Notes: a model not told the origin generated them from the sequence alone. DNA of 64,000 nucleotides from Desulfofundulus thermobenzoicus (GCF_009428905.1 NZ_WHYR01000006.1:1-64000); one strand, 5' to 3'. Shown: positions 12,259 through 23,098, counted from the first letter of the stretch. Numbers and translations are program-made.

Positions 12259-13923
12259 CTACTCTTCAAAGGTCTCGTCAATCCCCCGGCCAATGGGAAC
12301 CATGGGCAGGACGTTTTCTTCCGGGCTTACCAGACAGTTAACCAGCACCGGACCATCTTCGGCCAGGGCCGCGGCCAGAACATCAGGTACCTCTTCCTCC
12401 GCCCGGAGCGTAAACCCTTTTATGCCGTATGCCTTGACCAGGGTCGAAAAATCGGGATGGAAGCTAAAATCCACCGCCATATAGCGGCCGTCACAATAAT
12501 ATGCCTGTAACTGGCGGACCATACCCAGGGCATGGTTGTTGATCAGAATGATCTTCAAGGCCAGGTTTTGTTCCCTGACCGTGGCCAGTTCCTGCATATT
12601 CATCTGAAAACTGCCGTCGCCGGTAATCAAGATCACCTGCTCCCCGGGCAGGCCTATCTGGGCGCCCACGGCGGCCGGCAGCCCGAACCCCATGGTCCCC
12701 AGACCGCCGGGAGAGATCAGGGTATTTGGCCGTTTGAACCGGTAATACTGCGCCACCCACATTTGATGCTGCCCCACATCGGTGGCAATCACGGCATTGC
12801 CGCCGGTCTGACGGTAGAGTTCCTCAATTATATATTGCGGTTTCAACCCGTCCTCCCTGGAATACTGCAGGGGGTACTGCTCTTTTAATTCTTTGATGCG
12901 GGCCAGCCAGGGTGAACGATCCGTTTTTTCCAGCAGGGGCAGCAGTGCCTGCAGGACCAGCTTTACATCCCCCACAATGGGCACGTGCACGCACACGTTC
13001 TTGCCTATCTCCGCCGGGTCTATGTCCACGTGGATTATGGATGCTTGCGGGGCAAAGGCGGCCACCTTGCTGGTTACCCGGTCGTCAAACCTGGCTCCCA
13101 GGGCAATAAGCAAATCGCATTCCGTAACCGCCAGGTTGGCGTAACGGGTGCCGTGCAGGCCCAGCATCCCCAGAAAAAGGGGGTGATCCCCGGGGAAGCT
13201 GGAAAGCCCCATCAGGGTGTTGGTCACCGGGGCGGAAATGGTCTCCGCCAGTTCCAGCAGTTCAGCACTGGCCCGGGAATTGAGAATTCCCCCGCCGGCA
13301 TAAATCACCGGACGTTTTGATTGCCTGATCAATTCCGCCGCCTGGTTGATTTTATTGGGATGCCCCTTGTAATTGGGTTTGTAACCCCGTAAGTTTACCG
13401 TTTCCGGATATTGATAATCAATTTCCGCCTGGGCTACGTCCTTGGGCAAATCCACCAGCACCGGTCCCGGCCGGCCGGTGGAGGCAATGTGAAAGGCGTT
13501 TTTGACCACCTGGGGCAGGTCCGCCGGATTTTTCACCAGGTAGTTATGTTTGGTAATGGGAATGGTTATCCCCGTGATATCCACTTCCTGGAAGGCATCG
13601 GTACCCACCTGGCTGGTGGGTACCTGGCCGGTGAAAATAACCAGGGGCACTGAATCCATATAGGCATTGGCGATGCCCGTCACCAGGTTGGTGGCTCCGG
13701 GGCCGGAGGTGGCCATGCACACTCCCACCCGTCCGGTGGCCCGGGCGTAGCCGTCGGCCGCATGCACGGCCCCCTGCTCGTGACGCACCAGGACATGCTT
13801 AATGCAGGAGTGGTAGAGGGCATCATAGACGGGAAGGATGGCGCCACCCGGATAGCCGAAAACCACATCCACCTGCTCCTGCTCCAGACAACGGACCAGA
13901 GCCTGGGCGACACTTATTTTCAT
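12259..13923 (-). CDS. ilvB: Acetolactate synthase large subunit, copy 1
   Basis: ThDP- and FAD-dependent enzyme joining two pyruvates to acetolactate (valine/leucine) or pyruvate plus 2-oxobutyrate (isoleucine). The 554-residue protein has the ThDP-activating Glu in [13 protein letters not shown] (about residue 48), the FAD segment near 250-340, and the ThDP Mg motif GDGSFQMN...NN near 440-467. It sits after ilvC and lacks an adjacent small subunit of its own; the single ilvN lies next to copy 2. The two copies are clearly diverged, so they may differ in feedback or in 2-oxobutyrate preference (inference). Confidence 0.94.
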   Translation of the reverse strand: MKISVAQALVRCLEQEQVDVVFGYPGGAILPVYDALYHSCIKHVLVRHEQGAVHAADGYARATGRVGVCMATSGPGATNLVTGIANAYMDSVPLVIFTGQVPTSQVGTDAFQEVDITGITIPITKHNYLVKNPADLPQVVKNAFHIASTGRPGPVLVDLPKDVAQAEIDYQYPETVNLRGYKPNYKGHPNKINQAAELIRQSKRPVIYAGGGILNSRASAELLELAETISAPVTNTLMGLSSFPGDHPLFLGMLGLHGTRYANLAVTECDLLIALGARFDDRVTSKVAAFAPQASIIHVDIDPAEIGKNVCVHVPIVGDVKLVLQALLPLLEKTDRSPWLARIKELKEQYPLQYSREDGLKPQYIIEELYRQTGGNAVIATDVGQHQMWVAQYYRFKRPNTLISPGGLGTMGFGLPAAVGAQIGLPGEQVILITGDGSFQMNMQELATVREQNLALKIILINNHALGMVRQLQAYYCDGRYMAVDFSFHPDFSTLVKAYGIKGFTLRAEEEVPDVLAAALAEDGPVLVNCLVSPEENVLPMVPIGRGIDETFEE

Positions 13924-14054
13924 ATTATCCCCCCCTCGAAAGGGTTTGCGGATTTGTCAGATCACCGGGGCGGCTGCCTTTCCACCGGTTCCGGACCGGT
14001 GCCGCCCCGGACCGGAGGGCAGTCCCCTCTGAATGTATCTCCTTCGGGTTCCCT

Positions 14055-15050
14055 CTATTTTTTCTTCAGCCAGGGCATCATCTGGCGCAGTTGGGCGCCC
14101 ACCTTTTCCATGGGATGTTCCGCCTCTTGACGGCGCATGGCATTGAACATGGGCCGGTTGGCCTGGTTTTCCAGGATCCACTGCCTGGCAAACTGGCCGT
14201 TCTGGATTTCCTGCAGCACTTTCTTCATTTCCCGGCGGGTCTCTTCATTAATAATGCGTTTGCCCACCATGTAGTCCCCGTATTCCGCGGTATTGCTGAT
14301 GGAGTAACGCATCAGGCTGAGGCCGCCCTCATTGATCAGGTCCACAATCAACTTCATTTCGTGCAGGCATTCGAAATAGGCCATTTCCGGCGCATAGCCC
14401 GCTTCCACCAGGGTATCGAAACCCGCTTTGATCAGCTCGCTGACCCCGCCGCACAGGACCGCCTGTTCCCCAAAGAGGTCGGTTTCCGTTTCCTCCCTGA
14501 AGGTGGTTTCAAAAACACCGGCCCTGGTGCCCCCGATGCCCTTGGCATAGGCCAGGGCCATTTCCCGGGCGCGGCCGCTGGCGTTCTGGTGCACGGCCAC
14601 CAGACAGGGCACCCCTTTACCTTCCACGTACATGCGGCGGACAATGTGTCCCGGGCCTTTGGGCGCCACCATAAATACGTCCACATCACCGGGCGGGGTA
14701 ATCTGCCCGTAGTGAATATTGAAGCCGTGGGAGAACATCAGGGCCTTCCCGGCGGTCATGTGGGGAGCTATGTCTTCTTTGTACAGCCGGGCCTGGATTT
14801 CGTCGGGCACCAGCACCTGAATAATATCCGCCCGGGCCGCCGCCTCGGCGGGCGCATAAACCGCAAACCCGTCTTCCCGGGCCTTTTCCCGGCTGTGGCT
14901 GGTTTCGGGCAAACCGATAATCACGTTTAAGCCGCTGTCCTTCAGGTTCTGGGCCTGGGCGTGGCCCTGGCTGCCATAACCCAGCACGGCAATGGTTTTG
15001 CCCTGCAGTTCACTCAGATCCGCATCCTGATCGTAGTAGATTTTTACCAT
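14055..15050 (-). CDS. ilvC: Ketol-acid reductoisomerase
   Basis: Isomerises and reduces acetolactate or acetohydroxybutyrate. The 331 residues are a class I enzyme. The Rossmann motif GYGSQGHAQ lies at 24-32. The following beta2-alphaB loop reads GLPETSHSR (46-54) and has Glu49 where NADPH-type enzymes usually carry basic or small residues; acidic loop residues mark NADH-preferring members of the family, so NADH use is possible. Catalytic region: the C-terminal knotted domain with [13 protein letters not shown] and a late E/S set. It starts 2 bases after ilvN stops. Confidence 0.96.
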   Translation of the reverse strand: MVKIYYDQDADLSELQGKTIAVLGYGSQGHAQAQNLKDSGLNVIIGLPETSHSREKAREDGFAVYAPAEAAARADIIQVLVPDEIQARLYKEDIAPHMTAGKALMFSHGFNIHYGQITPPGDVDVFMVAPKGPGHIVRRMYVEGKGVPCLVAVHQNASGRAREMALAYAKGIGGTRAGVFETTFREETETDLFGEQAVLCGGVSELIKAGFDTLVEAGYAPEMAYFECLHEMKLIVDLINEGGLSLMRYSISNTAEYGDYMVGKRIINEETRREMKKVLQEIQNGQFARQWILENQANRPMFNAMRRQEAEHPMEKVGAQLRQMMPWLKKK

Positions 15051-15052
15051 GT

Positions 15053-15571
15053 TTAATCATCCTCCCGTGATCCGTTGGTATTGATACTGGTCTGCCGGGA
15101 ACCCCGGAGCATGGCTATTTTGCCCGTGCGCACCAGCTCCTTTATGCCGTAAGGCCTTAAGGATTCCTCAAAGGCGTTTATTTTCCCTTCGTTTCCGGTA
15201 CACTCCAGGGTCAGGGTGCGCCGGCCCAGGTCCACAATCCTGGCCCGGAAGATATCGGCAATTTGCATGATTTCCCCCCGCTGCCCCGGATCGGCGTTTA
15301 CCTTTATTAAAACCAGCTCCCGGTCCACGTATTCGTCGGCGGTAATATCGCTGATCTTAATCACATCGATGAGCTTGTGCAGCTGCTTGGTCACCTGCTC
15401 CAAAACCCGGTCGTCCCCTTCCACCACAATGGTCATGCGGGATACGGCCGGATTATCGGTACGCCCTACGGCCAGGCTGTCGATATTGTATCCCCGCCGG
15501 CTGAACAGCCCGGCCACCCGGGCTAAAACGCCGGGGTTGTTTTCCACCAGAACGGCCAGGGTGTGTCTCAT
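15053..15571 (-). CDS. ilvN: Acetolactate synthase small (regulatory) subunit
   Basis: ACT-domain subunit that activates the large subunit and confers valine feedback. 172 residues. The N-terminal ACT domain has [25 protein letters not shown] at about residues 3-27 (typical ligand-binding loop N-P-G-V) and the second domain ends the protein. It begins 17 bases after ilvB2 and is followed 2 bases later by ilvC. The last ~15 residues are polar and variable. Confidence 0.95.
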   Translation of the reverse strand: MRHTLAVLVENNPGVLARVAGLFSRRGYNIDSLAVGRTDNPAVSRMTIVVEGDDRVLEQVTKQLHKLIDVIKISDITADEYVDRELVLIKVNADPGQRGEIMQIADIFRARIVDLGRRTLTLECTGNEGKINAFEESLRPYGIKELVRTGKIAMLRGSRQTSINTNGSREDD

Positions 15572-15588
15572 AATAACACCTCCTTGAC

Positions 15589-17247
15589 TTAACCCAGCAT
15601 ACGGTCCAGGGACTCGCCCGGAGGTACAAAGGGCAGGACGTTTTCCTCCCGTTCAATGATAAAATCTATGAGCACCGGTTTGGCGGACGCCATGGCCTGC
15701 TCCAGGGCCGGAGCCACATCGGCCGGTTTTTCCACCCGTATGCCTGTTGCGCCGTACGCTTCGGCCAGCTTGACAAAGTCCGGATTGATCAATTCGGTGT
15801 AGGAATAACGCCGGTTGTAAAAGAGCTCCTGCCACTGGCGCACCATGCCCAGATAACCGTTATCCATGATGGCCACCTTTACGGGCAGGCTGTAGTTCAC
15901 CGCCGTGGCCAGTTCCTGTATGTTCATTTGAATGCTGCCGTCCCCGGCAATATCGAAAACGGTTTCCTCCGGGCAGGCTACCTGCACGCCGATGGCCGCC
16001 GGCAGGCCAAAGCCCATGGTCCCCAATCCTCCCGAGGAAATGAAGGTGCGCGGGCGGGTATAAGTATAATAATGGGCCGCCCACATCTGGTGCTGGCCCA
16101 CCTCGGTAGTAATTCTGGCCTGGCCGCCGGTCACCCGGTAAATTTCCCGGATCACCTGCTGGGGTTTGAGGTGGCCGTTTTCTTCATAGGTAATGGGATA
16201 CTCCTTTTTCCAGGTGTTGATCTTTTCCTGCCAGGCACCGGGCAACCGGGCTTCCAGCCGATCAATCAGGGCACTTAATACCCGCTTTACATCCCCCACC
16301 AGGGGGATATCCACCCGCACATTCTTCCCTATTTCCGCCGGGTCAATATCAATGTGCAGAATTTTGGCCTGGGGGGCGAAACACTCCAGTTTGCCGGTGA
16401 CCCGGTCATCAAAGCGTACACCCACGGCAATCAACAGGTCGCTTTCGCAAATGGCGTAGTTGGCATATTTGCTGCCGTGCATGCCCAGCATGCCCAGGGC
16501 CAGGGGGTGATCCCCGGGAAAACCGCCCAGGCCCATGAGGGTGGTGGCCACCGGAGCCAGGATCAATTCCGCGAAACGGCGCAATTCCTGGTGGGCACCG
16601 GAGTAAACCACACCACCGCCGGCGTAAATCACCGGCCGCTCGGCCCTGGCAATGGCTTCGGCGGCCCGGTTCAGCTGTTCCGCCGGCGGCTCCAGCACCG
16701 GGCGGTAGCCGGGCAGGTTCACGGGACCGGGGTCCTCATGTTCCACCTCACCGCTGGAAACATCCTTGGGTATATCCACCAGTACGGGGCCGGGCCGGCC
16801 GGTGCTGGCAATATAAAAGGCCTCCCGGATTACCCGGGCCAGATCCCGCACATCCTTGACGATATAATTGTGTTTGGTGATGGGCAGGGTAATACCCGTA
16901 ATGTCCGCCTCCTGGAAGGAATCCTTACCCAGCTGGGAAGTGACCACCTGGCCGGTAAAGGCCACCAGGGGAATGGAATCCATATAGGCGTTGGCAATGC
17001 CCGTCACCAGGTTGGTGGCTCCCGGGCCGGAGGTGGCCAGACAGACCCCCGGCCGGCCGGAAGCCCGGGCGTATCCGTCGGCCGCATGGGCGGCACCCTG
17101 TTCGTGTCTGGTTAGAATATGCCTGATATCGGAATCATAGAGGGCATCGTAAATGGGCAGCACTGCGCCGCCGGGGTAGCCGAAGATGGTATCCACCCCC
17201 TGCTCCAGCAGGCTATCCACAAAGATCTGCGCGCCGGATTTTTTCAC
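15589..17247 (-). CDS. ilvB: Acetolactate synthase large subunit, copy 2
   Basis: Second catalytic subunit of acetolactate synthase, 552 residues, with the same marks as copy 1: [10 protein letters not shown], the activating Glu in [13 protein letters not shown] near 49, and the ThDP motif [11 protein letters not shown] near 441. Its direct neighbour is ilvN, so this is the likely main holoenzyme partner. It follows ilvD by 17 bases. Two ALS large subunits in one operon is unusual; copy 2 is closer in position to the operon start and would be transcribed first. Confidence 0.95.
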   Translation of the reverse strand: MKKSGAQIFVDSLLEQGVDTIFGYPGGAVLPIYDALYDSDIRHILTRHEQGAAHAADGYARASGRPGVCLATSGPGATNLVTGIANAYMDSIPLVAFTGQVVTSQLGKDSFQEADITGITLPITKHNYIVKDVRDLARVIREAFYIASTGRPGPVLVDIPKDVSSGEVEHEDPGPVNLPGYRPVLEPPAEQLNRAAEAIARAERPVIYAGGGVVYSGAHQELRRFAELILAPVATTLMGLGGFPGDHPLALGMLGMHGSKYANYAICESDLLIAVGVRFDDRVTGKLECFAPQAKILHIDIDPAEIGKNVRVDIPLVGDVKRVLSALIDRLEARLPGAWQEKINTWKKEYPITYEENGHLKPQQVIREIYRVTGGQARITTEVGQHQMWAAHYYTYTRPRTFISSGGLGTMGFGLPAAIGVQVACPEETVFDIAGDGSIQMNIQELATAVNYSLPVKVAIMDNGYLGMVRQWQELFYNRRYSYTELINPDFVKLAEAYGATGIRVEKPADVAPALEQAMASAKPVLIDFIIEREENVLPFVPPGESLDRMLG

Positions 17248-17264
17248 GTACCCTCACCTCCGTC

Positions 17265-18923
17265 TCATTTGAAAACTGCCCCGCCGCTGGCCGAGCCCAC
17301 CTGCCGGGCGTAGCGGGCCAGGTAGCCCTTCGTCACCCGGGGAGCCGGTGGGGTCCAATCTGCCAGCCGGGCCTGGATTTCCGCCGGCTCCAGGGCCACG
17401 TCCAGGCGGTTGTTGGGAATATCAATAATAATGGTGTCCCCTTCCCTGACCGCCGCCAGGGGGCCGCCTTCCGCCGCTTCGGGGGAGATATGGCCGATGG
17501 AAGCGCCCCGGGTGGCGCCGGAAAAGCGGCCATCGGTCAACAGGGCCACATCCTTATCCAGCCCCATGCCGGCCACCGCCGCCGTGGGGGTAAGCATCTC
17601 CCGCATGCCCGGCCCGCCCCGGGGACCCTCATAACGGATAACAATGACATCGCCCTTGTTGATCTTACCGCCCAGGATGGCCTCCACCGCTTCCTCCTCG
17701 GAGTCAAATACCCGGGCCGGCCCCCGGTGGACCATCATTTCCGGGGCCACGCCGGCCTTTTTCACCACCGCCCCATCGGGGGCCAGGTTGCCCCGCAGGA
17801 TGGCAATGCCCCCGGTGGGGCTGTAGGGATCATCAATGCTCCGGATGACCTCCGGGCGGGCTGCCTGCCGGTTCCGGATCAATTCCCCCACAGTGAGGCC
17901 GGAAACCGTAAGGGCGTCCAGGTGCAGCAGGCCCTTTTTCGCCAGCTGGGCCATGACCGCCGGGATGCCCCCCGCCTCATGCAGGTCCTGCATGAAGAAC
18001 GGCCCCATGGGTGCGAGCTTGCACAGGTTGGGCGTGCGCTCGCTGATCCGGTTAATCTTATCCAGATCTATTTCCAACCCGGCCTCCCGGGCGATGGCCG
18101 GCAGGTGCAGCACCGTGTTGGTGGAACAGCCCAGGGCCATATCCACCGCCAGGGCGTTTTCAAAGGCCTTTTCCGTAAGGATGGCCGAGGGGCGCAGGTC
18201 GTCTTTCACCAGTTCAACAATGCGCATGCCCGCCAGCTTGGCCAGGCGGCGCCGGGCCGACGAGACAGCCGGAATGGTGCCGTTGCCGGGCAGGGCCAGG
18301 CCGATGGCCTCGGTCAGGCAGTTCATGGAGTTGGCGGTAAACATGCCGGCACAGGAACCGCAGCCGGGGCAGGCCTCCTCCTCCAGGGCGGCCAGTTCCT
18401 CTTCCGTCATCCGGCCGGCTTTCACCGCCCCCACGGCTTCAGGCATATTGCTAAAGGAAAGGTTACGGCCCTTGTAACGCCCGGCCAGCATGGGGCCGCC
18501 GCTGACCACCAGGGCCGGAATATCCAGCCGGGCCGCGGCCATGAGCATTCCCGGCACAATTTTGTCGCAGGCGGTAACCAGCACCAGGCCGTCAAACTGG
18601 TGGGCCTGGGCCATCACCTCCACGGAGTCGGCAATTAACTCCCGGCTGGCCAGGGAATATTTCATGCCGCTGTGGTTCATGGCAATGCCGTCACAGACGG
18701 CGATGCAGGGAAATACCACCGGGGTCCCCCCGGCCATGTACACGCCGGCCTTGACCGCAGCGGTGATTTCGTTTAAGTGCATATGCCCCGGCACAATCTC
18801 ATTGAAGGAATTCACCACCCCGATCATGGGCCGCTCCAGTTCCCGGTCAATGTAACCCAGGGCCTTCAAGAGGGAGCGGTGCGGGGCCCTCTCAAACCCT
18901 TTTTTAATGGCGTCGCTGCGCAA
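17265..18923 (-). CDS. ilvD: Dihydroxyacid dehydratase
   Basis: Fe-S enzyme dehydrating dihydroxy acids to 2-oxo acids in Val/Ile/Leu synthesis. 552 residues. Cluster cysteines are visible in TACDKIVPG and [16 protein letters not shown]; the family's C-terminal [19 protein letters not shown] is present. I set the start at the TTG at 18921-18923 because AAGGAGGG lies 7 bases before it; this ribosome site would sit inside the longer frame starting at 18947. Second gene of the operon, 357 bases after ilvE. Confidence 0.94.
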   Translation of the reverse strand: MRSDAIKKGFERAPHRSLLKALGYIDRELERPMIGVVNSFNEIVPGHMHLNEITAAVKAGVYMAGGTPVVFPCIAVCDGIAMNHSGMKYSLASRELIADSVEVMAQAHQFDGLVLVTACDKIVPGMLMAAARLDIPALVVSGGPMLAGRYKGRNLSFSNMPEAVGAVKAGRMTEEELAALEEEACPGCGSCAGMFTANSMNCLTEAIGLALPGNGTIPAVSSARRRLAKLAGMRIVELVKDDLRPSAILTEKAFENALAVDMALGCSTNTVLHLPAIAREAGLEIDLDKINRISERTPNLCKLAPMGPFFMQDLHEAGGIPAVMAQLAKKGLLHLDALTVSGLTVGELIRNRQAARPEVIRSIDDPYSPTGGIAILRGNLAPDGAVVKKAGVAPEMMVHRGPARVFDSEEEAVEAILGGKINKGDVIVIRYEGPRGGPGMREMLTPTAAVAGMGLDKDVALLTDGRFSGATRGASIGHISPEAAEGGPLAAVREGDTIIIDIPNNRLDVALEPAEIQARLADWTPPAPRVTKGYLARYARQVGSASGGAVFK

Positions 18924-18950
18924 GGTCAAGCCCTCCTTAATATTCAATCG

Positions 18951-19229
18951 TCAATGGTCGGAAGTCGGAAGCCGGAAGCCGGAAAAAAGTTTGTGCGTCA
19001 GATATCCGGACTGCAAATCCTCCGCGACCGGCGAATGTTCGCTTTCGATTCCCGTTTGTGCACCAGATATTCGGGCGGCAAATCCGCTCATACAACCGGT
19101 TGTTGACTTTTTAACCTCCCCAAGGGGTCTAACCCCGGCTACGGGTATTTTGCCCGGTTTCACAGCAACCGTTTTCCGGGTTGGCCTGCTTCCCAGATAA
19201 AAGCCGATAGTGGCGGTTTTACTGAACAA
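18951..19229 (-). other. Spacer between ilvE and ilvD, open frame of doubtful coding value
   Basis: A 92-codon frame on the minus strand is open here but has no clear ribosome-binding site, no domain and an odd composition (GKIPVAGVRPLGEV, then FAARISGAQTGIESEHS). Similar frames are, as far as I recall, seen as scattered intergenic sequences in related genomes, so I treat it as a dispersed repeat rather than a gene. A short stretch around 19206-19236 (GGTTTTACTGAACAATTAC) recurs inverted near 57215. Confidence 0.3.
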
Positions 19230-19280
19230 TTACTGGTTATGGTTTTCATACTTAATAGGTACCGTTCAGTTGACCACGTA

Positions 19281-20189
19281 CTAGCTGGCGCAGTGCACAC
19301 AGCGTCCTTCTTCCTGGAAAATGACCGGCCCGTCCACATGGGTCAGCTCCCGGTAGGCCCGGATCAATTCCCAGGTGATCTTGCCGGGCCGGCCGGTGCC
19401 GATGATCCGGCCGTCCAGTTTCACCGCCGGGATCACTTCAGCGGCCGTACCGGTAAGGAAGCACTCATCGGCATTATAAATATCATGGCGGGTAAATAGT
19501 TTTTCCTCCACCGGAATACCCCTGCTACGGGCTATTTCCATTACCGCGTTGCGGGTAATCCCTTCCAGGATGCCCACATAAGGCGGCGGGGTGATCAGCA
19601 TACCTTTTTTCACGATGAAAATATTGTCACCGGTGGCTTCGGCCACATAACCCTCCTGGTTGAGCATTATGGCCTCGGGAGCCCCCACCAGGTTGGCCTC
19701 CATCTTGGCGTAAATATTGTTCAGGTAGTTCAAGGACTTCACCCGCGGGTTGCAGGCCTCGGGCAAATTGCGCCGGGTGGCCACGGTCACCAGTTCCAGG
19801 CCTTTTTCGTAAAGCTCATCCGGGTAAAGCTGGATGGAAGCGGCAATACAGAAAACCGTGGGCTCCGGACACTTGCGGGGATCCAGGCCCAGATCGCCCC
19901 GCCCCCGGCTGACCACCAGCCGGATGTAGGCATCCTTTAAGCCGTTGCGCCGGCAGGTTTCCAGCACCACTTCCGTCATCTCATCCCTGGTCAGGGGAAT
20001 CTCCAGGCCGATGGTGTGGGCCGACTCATACAGCCGGTCGATGTGCTCAGCCAGCTTGAAGACCCGGTTGTGGTACGCCCGGATCCCTTCAAAAACGCCA
20101 TCGCCGTACAAAAGACCGTGATCAAAAACCGATACAACCGCCCTTTCCTCCGGAACAAACTGGCCGTTAAGATAGATAGTCAACCCCAC
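19281..20189 (-). CDS. ilvE: Branched-chain amino-acid aminotransferase
   Basis: PLP-dependent last step of Val/Ile/Leu synthesis. About 302 residues, fold-type IV: starts MGLTIYLNGQFVPEERAVVSVFDHGLLYGDGVFEGIRAY, has the PLP lysine in the RVKSLNYLNN segment (about residue 155), and the EATGDNIFIVKKG and GTAAEVIPAV motifs. The GTG at 20189 has AAAAGGGG 8 bases upstream; the GTG at 20198 is only one base from that site and so is less likely. First structural gene of the T-box-controlled operon, but about 780 bases from the T-box. Confidence 0.94.
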   Translation of the reverse strand: MGLTIYLNGQFVPEERAVVSVFDHGLLYGDGVFEGIRAYHNRVFKLAEHIDRLYESAHTIGLEIPLTRDEMTEVVLETCRRNGLKDAYIRLVVSRGRGDLGLDPRKCPEPTVFCIAASIQLYPDELYEKGLELVTVATRRNLPEACNPRVKSLNYLNNIYAKMEANLVGAPEAIMLNQEGYVAEATGDNIFIVKKGMLITPPPYVGILEGITRNAVMEIARSRGIPVEEKLFTRHDIYNADECFLTGTAAEVIPAVKLDGRIIGTGRPGKITWELIRAYRELTHVDGPVIFQEEGRCVHCAS

Positions 20190-20830
20190 ATTGCACACCC
20201 CTTTTGTTTAACAAATTTTCATTTCACAATTACCTGATGGCCTGTTAAAAGACCGTTTTTCTGATGGCAAACAGGTTTCCATGTGCATATCCCGTAAATT
20301 TCGGGGATAGTTATAAGCTGAACCAGCCCCGCGGCCAGGATGTCGTCAAAGTACGTCTGGCCACCGAACATCCGGTGTCCATGGAACAATTGTTTACTAT
20401 AATATAGACACCGGTGGTGACTCTGACGTGGTTCTGACCCCGCGGCATCCTCTTGCCGGACCTGATAATGATACTCTTCCCGGCAGCGTTCCCACCGTCC
20501 CTTTAAAATCCGCCGTCCCCCATCAAACGGGGGATATGTACAATCAACACTCCCCTCACCCCCTGCAAGACGATCATGGAAATAAAAAAGACCCGCCCGA
20601 TATTTTCCAGTAGAGTGGAACCTATCCGCTCGGGTCTTTTATCCCCACGGTGTAACCGCCGGAAAAACCTTCCGCCGGCCTGTACCGCTCGGTCCAGTCC
20701 CTCTTTTTTAGAAGACGAAACGCGGCCCGCTTGGCCCGGATACCGGCCGCCCTGGCCACAGGTGCGGTCCCTCTTCTTTGAGGCGGAACCCTAGGTACAC
20801 TTCCCTCTGCAATTGCGTATACCCTTTTAT
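20190..20830 (-). other. Long leader between T-box and ilvE
   Basis: No convincing gene. On the minus strand it holds a hairpin with AGACCCG and CGGGTCT arms followed by a T-run (about 20588-20640), and a pair of CCGGTGTC / GACACCGG arms around 20371-20415 that enclose an AT-rich core containing TATAAT on the plus strand. Either could give a second layer of control or a second promoter for ilvE; the sequence alone does not decide. Confidence 0.4.
20588..20640 (-). terminator. Possible terminator or attenuator in the ilv leader
   Basis: Arms AGACCCG(A)GCGG and CGGGCGGGTCT enclose about 30 bases; the minus-strand 3' side is followed by TTTTTTATTT. A shorter T-run on the other side means it could also work on the plus strand. 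It lies between the T-box and ilvE, so full-length operon mRNA would have to pass it. Confidence 0.45.
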
Positions 20831-20839
20831 TATTTTAGT

Positions 20840-20952
20840 ACTACAGCGTAACACTAAATTAACATGCGGGCAACAGTTCCCACTGCCAGCCTATGAGGGG
20901 TTGATGTCCCTGGAGCCCCCAGAATACATATGGGATGAAGTTACGCTGTAGT
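20840..20952. repeat. 113-bp element with 13-bp inverted ends
   Basis: ACTACAGCGTAAC at 20840-20852 recurs as its exact reverse complement at 20940-20952, enclosing 87 bases with no open frame. It lies just downstream of the T-box terminator in the ilv leader. It resembles a miniature mobile element or could form a long hairpin in the leader RNA. Confidence 0.6.
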
Positions 20953-20964
20953 GTTAGGATAAAT

Positions 20965-21272
20965 TTAAACCTCCCGCCCGGCAGCCCCCTAAAGCTGCCA
21001 GGGACGAGAGGTTGTTCCTCGCGCGGTACCACCCTGCTTGCCCCTGCCTCACGGCAGGGACCCCTTGCGTGTCCCCATCAGGACACGGTTTTGGTAACGG
21101 GTAACCAGCCCGTCCTGGCTTAATCGGTCACCTTTTCAGCGGTGCCTTTCAGCCGGCGACTCCGGGGCGATCCTTTCACCTGTTCCGGCACCGGTTTGCA
21201 GCTACCCCGGCTCTCTGCAGCCTGGAAGGCAGGCTACTCGCTCCCCTTCACCGTCTTTAACCAATAACTTGT
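20965..21272 (-). ncRNA. T-box riboswitch (probable isoleucine specifier)
   Basis: On the minus strand the T-box AGGGTGGTACCGCG lies at 21022-21035, followed by a strong terminator stem (CCTCTCGTCCC...GGCAGC / GCTGCC...GGGAGG, about 20971-21012) and TTTAAATTT. Upstream is a Stem I-like region with GAGAGCCGGGG and GAAAGGATCGCCCCGG; the ATC there is the best specifier candidate, that is isoleucine. In this family uncharged tRNA binding favours the antiterminator. Target: the ilvE-to-cimA operon. The specifier call is inference; the T-box itself is secure. Confidence 0.9.
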
Positions 21273-21277
21273 TATCC

Positions 21278-21306
21278 AGTATACTGGGTTAAAGGAATGG
21301 TGTCAA
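21278..21306 (-). promoter_or_regulatory. Sigma-A promoter of the ilv-leu operon
   Basis: On the minus strand TTGACA (21301-21306), 17-base spacer, TATACT (21278-21283). It places the transcript start near 21271, exactly where the T-box leader begins. Confidence 0.85.
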
Positions 21307-21351
21307 GAATTTTTTCGTTAAATTACCGTAAAAGTCGTGTAAACTACCGTG

Positions 21352-21480
21352 TGTCAGGGAACCGGTGGTGGTGTGTCAGGGGACGGTTCTCTGACATGTG
21401 TGTCAGGGGACGGTTCTCTGACACATTTGCGGTGTGTGATGTGTGACAAAGAACCGTCCCCTTGACACACTTGATACACT
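21352..21480. repeat. Dispersed GTGTCAGGGGACGGTTCT palindromic repeats
   Basis: Several copies of a palindromic unit with TGTGTCAG / CTGACACA ends around a GGGGACGGTTCT core, in both orientations, between argH and the ilv promoter. The same unit is in tandem at 25.6 kb. It is a short interspersed repeat; no coding role is visible. Confidence 0.75.
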
Positions 21481-21500
21481 CTGACTTATCGTCCCCTGAC

Positions 21501-22880
21501 TCACTGGTTCTGCAGCCTCTCCCGCGCCCGGGCTATGGCTTCCCGCACCGCCTCCGGCGCCGGGCCGCCCAGCACCCGGCGTTTGGCCACACACTGCCGG
21601 ATATCGATGGCGCGGTAAACATCATCCCCCACCGCCGGGGCGAACTGCCGGAACTCGTCCAGGGTCAACTCCTCCAGGGATTTGCCCTGCTCCAGGCAGT
21701 AGTAAACCAGCCGGCCCACCATGGCATGGGCCTCCCGGAAGGGCACGCCCCTGCCCACCAGGTAGTCGGCCAGGTCGGTGGCGTTGGTGAAACCGCCCCG
21801 GGCGGCCCGGGCCATATTCTCCCGGCGTATTTTCATGGTAGCCACCATGGGGGTGAAAACGGTCAGGCACTTTTTCACCGTGTCCACCGTATCAAATAGG
21901 GCTTCCTTGTCCTCCTGCATGTCCTTGTTATAGGCCAGGGGCAACCCCTTGAGCATGGTCAACAGGCCCATCAGATGACCGAAAACCCGGCCGGCCTTGC
22001 CCCGGCTGAGCTCCGCCACGTCGGGGTTCTTCTTCTGGGGCATCATGCTGCTGCCGGTGGAAAAGGCGTCGTCCAGCTCCACAAAGGCAAATTCCGCCGA
22101 TGACCAGAGGATGATCTCCTCGCAGAAACGGCTTAAGTGCACCATGATCAGGGCGGCGGCGGCCACGAACTCCACCATAAAGTCCCGGTCGCTCACCGCA
22201 TCCAGGCTGTTTTCCGCCACGGCGGCAAAGCCCAGCTGTTCCGCCACATACGCCGGGTCCACCGGGAAGGTGGTGCCGGCCAGGGCGCCGGCCCCCAGGG
22301 GCAGTACGTCCGTGCGGCGCCGGCAATCCCGCAGGCGCTCCACATCCCGGGCAAACATCTGCACATAGGCCATGAAGTGGTGGGCCAGGGTGACGGGCTG
22401 GGCCCGCTGCAGGTGGGTGTAGCCGGGCATCACCGTATCCAGGTGCTCTTCCGCCAGGTCCAGCAGGGTTTTCTGCAACTGCTCCAGAAGGCCGGTTACC
22501 TGATCAATCTCGTCTTTAAGATAAAGGCGCACGTCCAGGGCCACCTGGTCGTTGCGGCTGCGGGCGGTGTGCAGCTTTTTGCCCGCCGGACCAATACGCC
22601 GGGTGAGCAACTGCTCGATATTCATGTGGATGTCCTCGGCCTCCACGGAAAACTGTACCCGGCCCGCTTCAATATCGGCCAGGATTTCCTCCAGGCCGCT
22701 AACAATTTGCTCCGCCTCTTCCGGGGCAATGATGCCCTGCCGGGCCAGCATGCGGGCGTGGGCCTGGCTGCCCCGGATGTCGTAACGGTAGAGGCGCTGA
22801 TCGAAGGATATGGAAGAATGAAAATCATCCACCAATCCGGCGGTGTCTTTCTGAAAACGTCCTCCCCAGAGTTTGGTCAC
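21501..22880 (-). CDS. argH: Argininosuccinate lyase
   Basis: Splits argininosuccinate into arginine and fumarate. 459 residues, usual length. Starts [22 protein letters not shown]; the family signature [12 protein letters not shown] with the catalytic Ser is near residue 280 and the TAHSRND-like [13 protein letters not shown] segment near 110. I chose the GTG at 22880; the open frame runs 41 codons further upstream but that part is unlike the family and lacks a good site. No other arg gene is in the window; upstream on the same strand is only a tiny SEC-C gene. Confidence 0.94.
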   Translation of the reverse strand: MTKLWGGRFQKDTAGLVDDFHSSISFDQRLYRYDIRGSQAHARMLARQGIIAPEEAEQIVSGLEEILADIEAGRVQFSVEAEDIHMNIEQLLTRRIGPAGKKLHTARSRNDQVALDVRLYLKDEIDQVTGLLEQLQKTLLDLAEEHLDTVMPGYTHLQRAQPVTLAHHFMAYVQMFARDVERLRDCRRRTDVLPLGAGALAGTTFPVDPAYVAEQLGFAAVAENSLDAVSDRDFMVEFVAAAALIMVHLSRFCEEIILWSSAEFAFVELDDAFSTGSSMMPQKKNPDVAELSRGKAGRVFGHLMGLLTMLKGLPLAYNKDMQEDKEALFDTVDTVKKCLTVFTPMVATMKIRRENMARAARGGFTNATDLADYLVGRGVPFREAHAMVGRLVYYCLEQGKSLEELTLDEFRQFAPAVGDDVYRAIDIRQCVAKRRVLGGPAPEAVREAIARARERLQNQ

Positions 22881-22975
22881 CTGTAAACACACTCCCAACA
22901 AAGTAGTCGCCGGCAAGAAATAAAACCTTTTAAATAATATCACCGCCGCCGAAAAATGAAAAGGGCTCAGACTTT

Positions 22976-23098
22976 TTATTGTTTTCCGCAGCAGTGCTTG
23001 CATCTTTTCCCGCTACAGCAGGGGCAGGGTTGATTGCGGCCAATCCTGGGTCCTTTTCTTATGGGTTCCGGTTTTTCATCCGGGATCCCAAACATCAT
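22976..23098 (-). CDS. Small SEC-C motif protein
   Basis: A 40-codon frame (ATG at 23098) ends in IGRNQPCPCCSGKRCKHCCG, a clear SEC-C zinc-binding motif (C-x-C-x8-C-x2-C type) as found at the end of SecA and of many small proteins. The frame is open further upstream without a convincing start, so it may be longer or a fragment of a larger gene. It lies 95 bases ahead of argH on the same strand and diverges from the kinase gene at 23236. The metal-binding role is known for the motif; any partner is unknown. Confidence 0.55.
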   Translation of the reverse strand: MMFGIPDEKPEPIRKGPRIGRNQPCPCCSGKRCKHCCGKQ

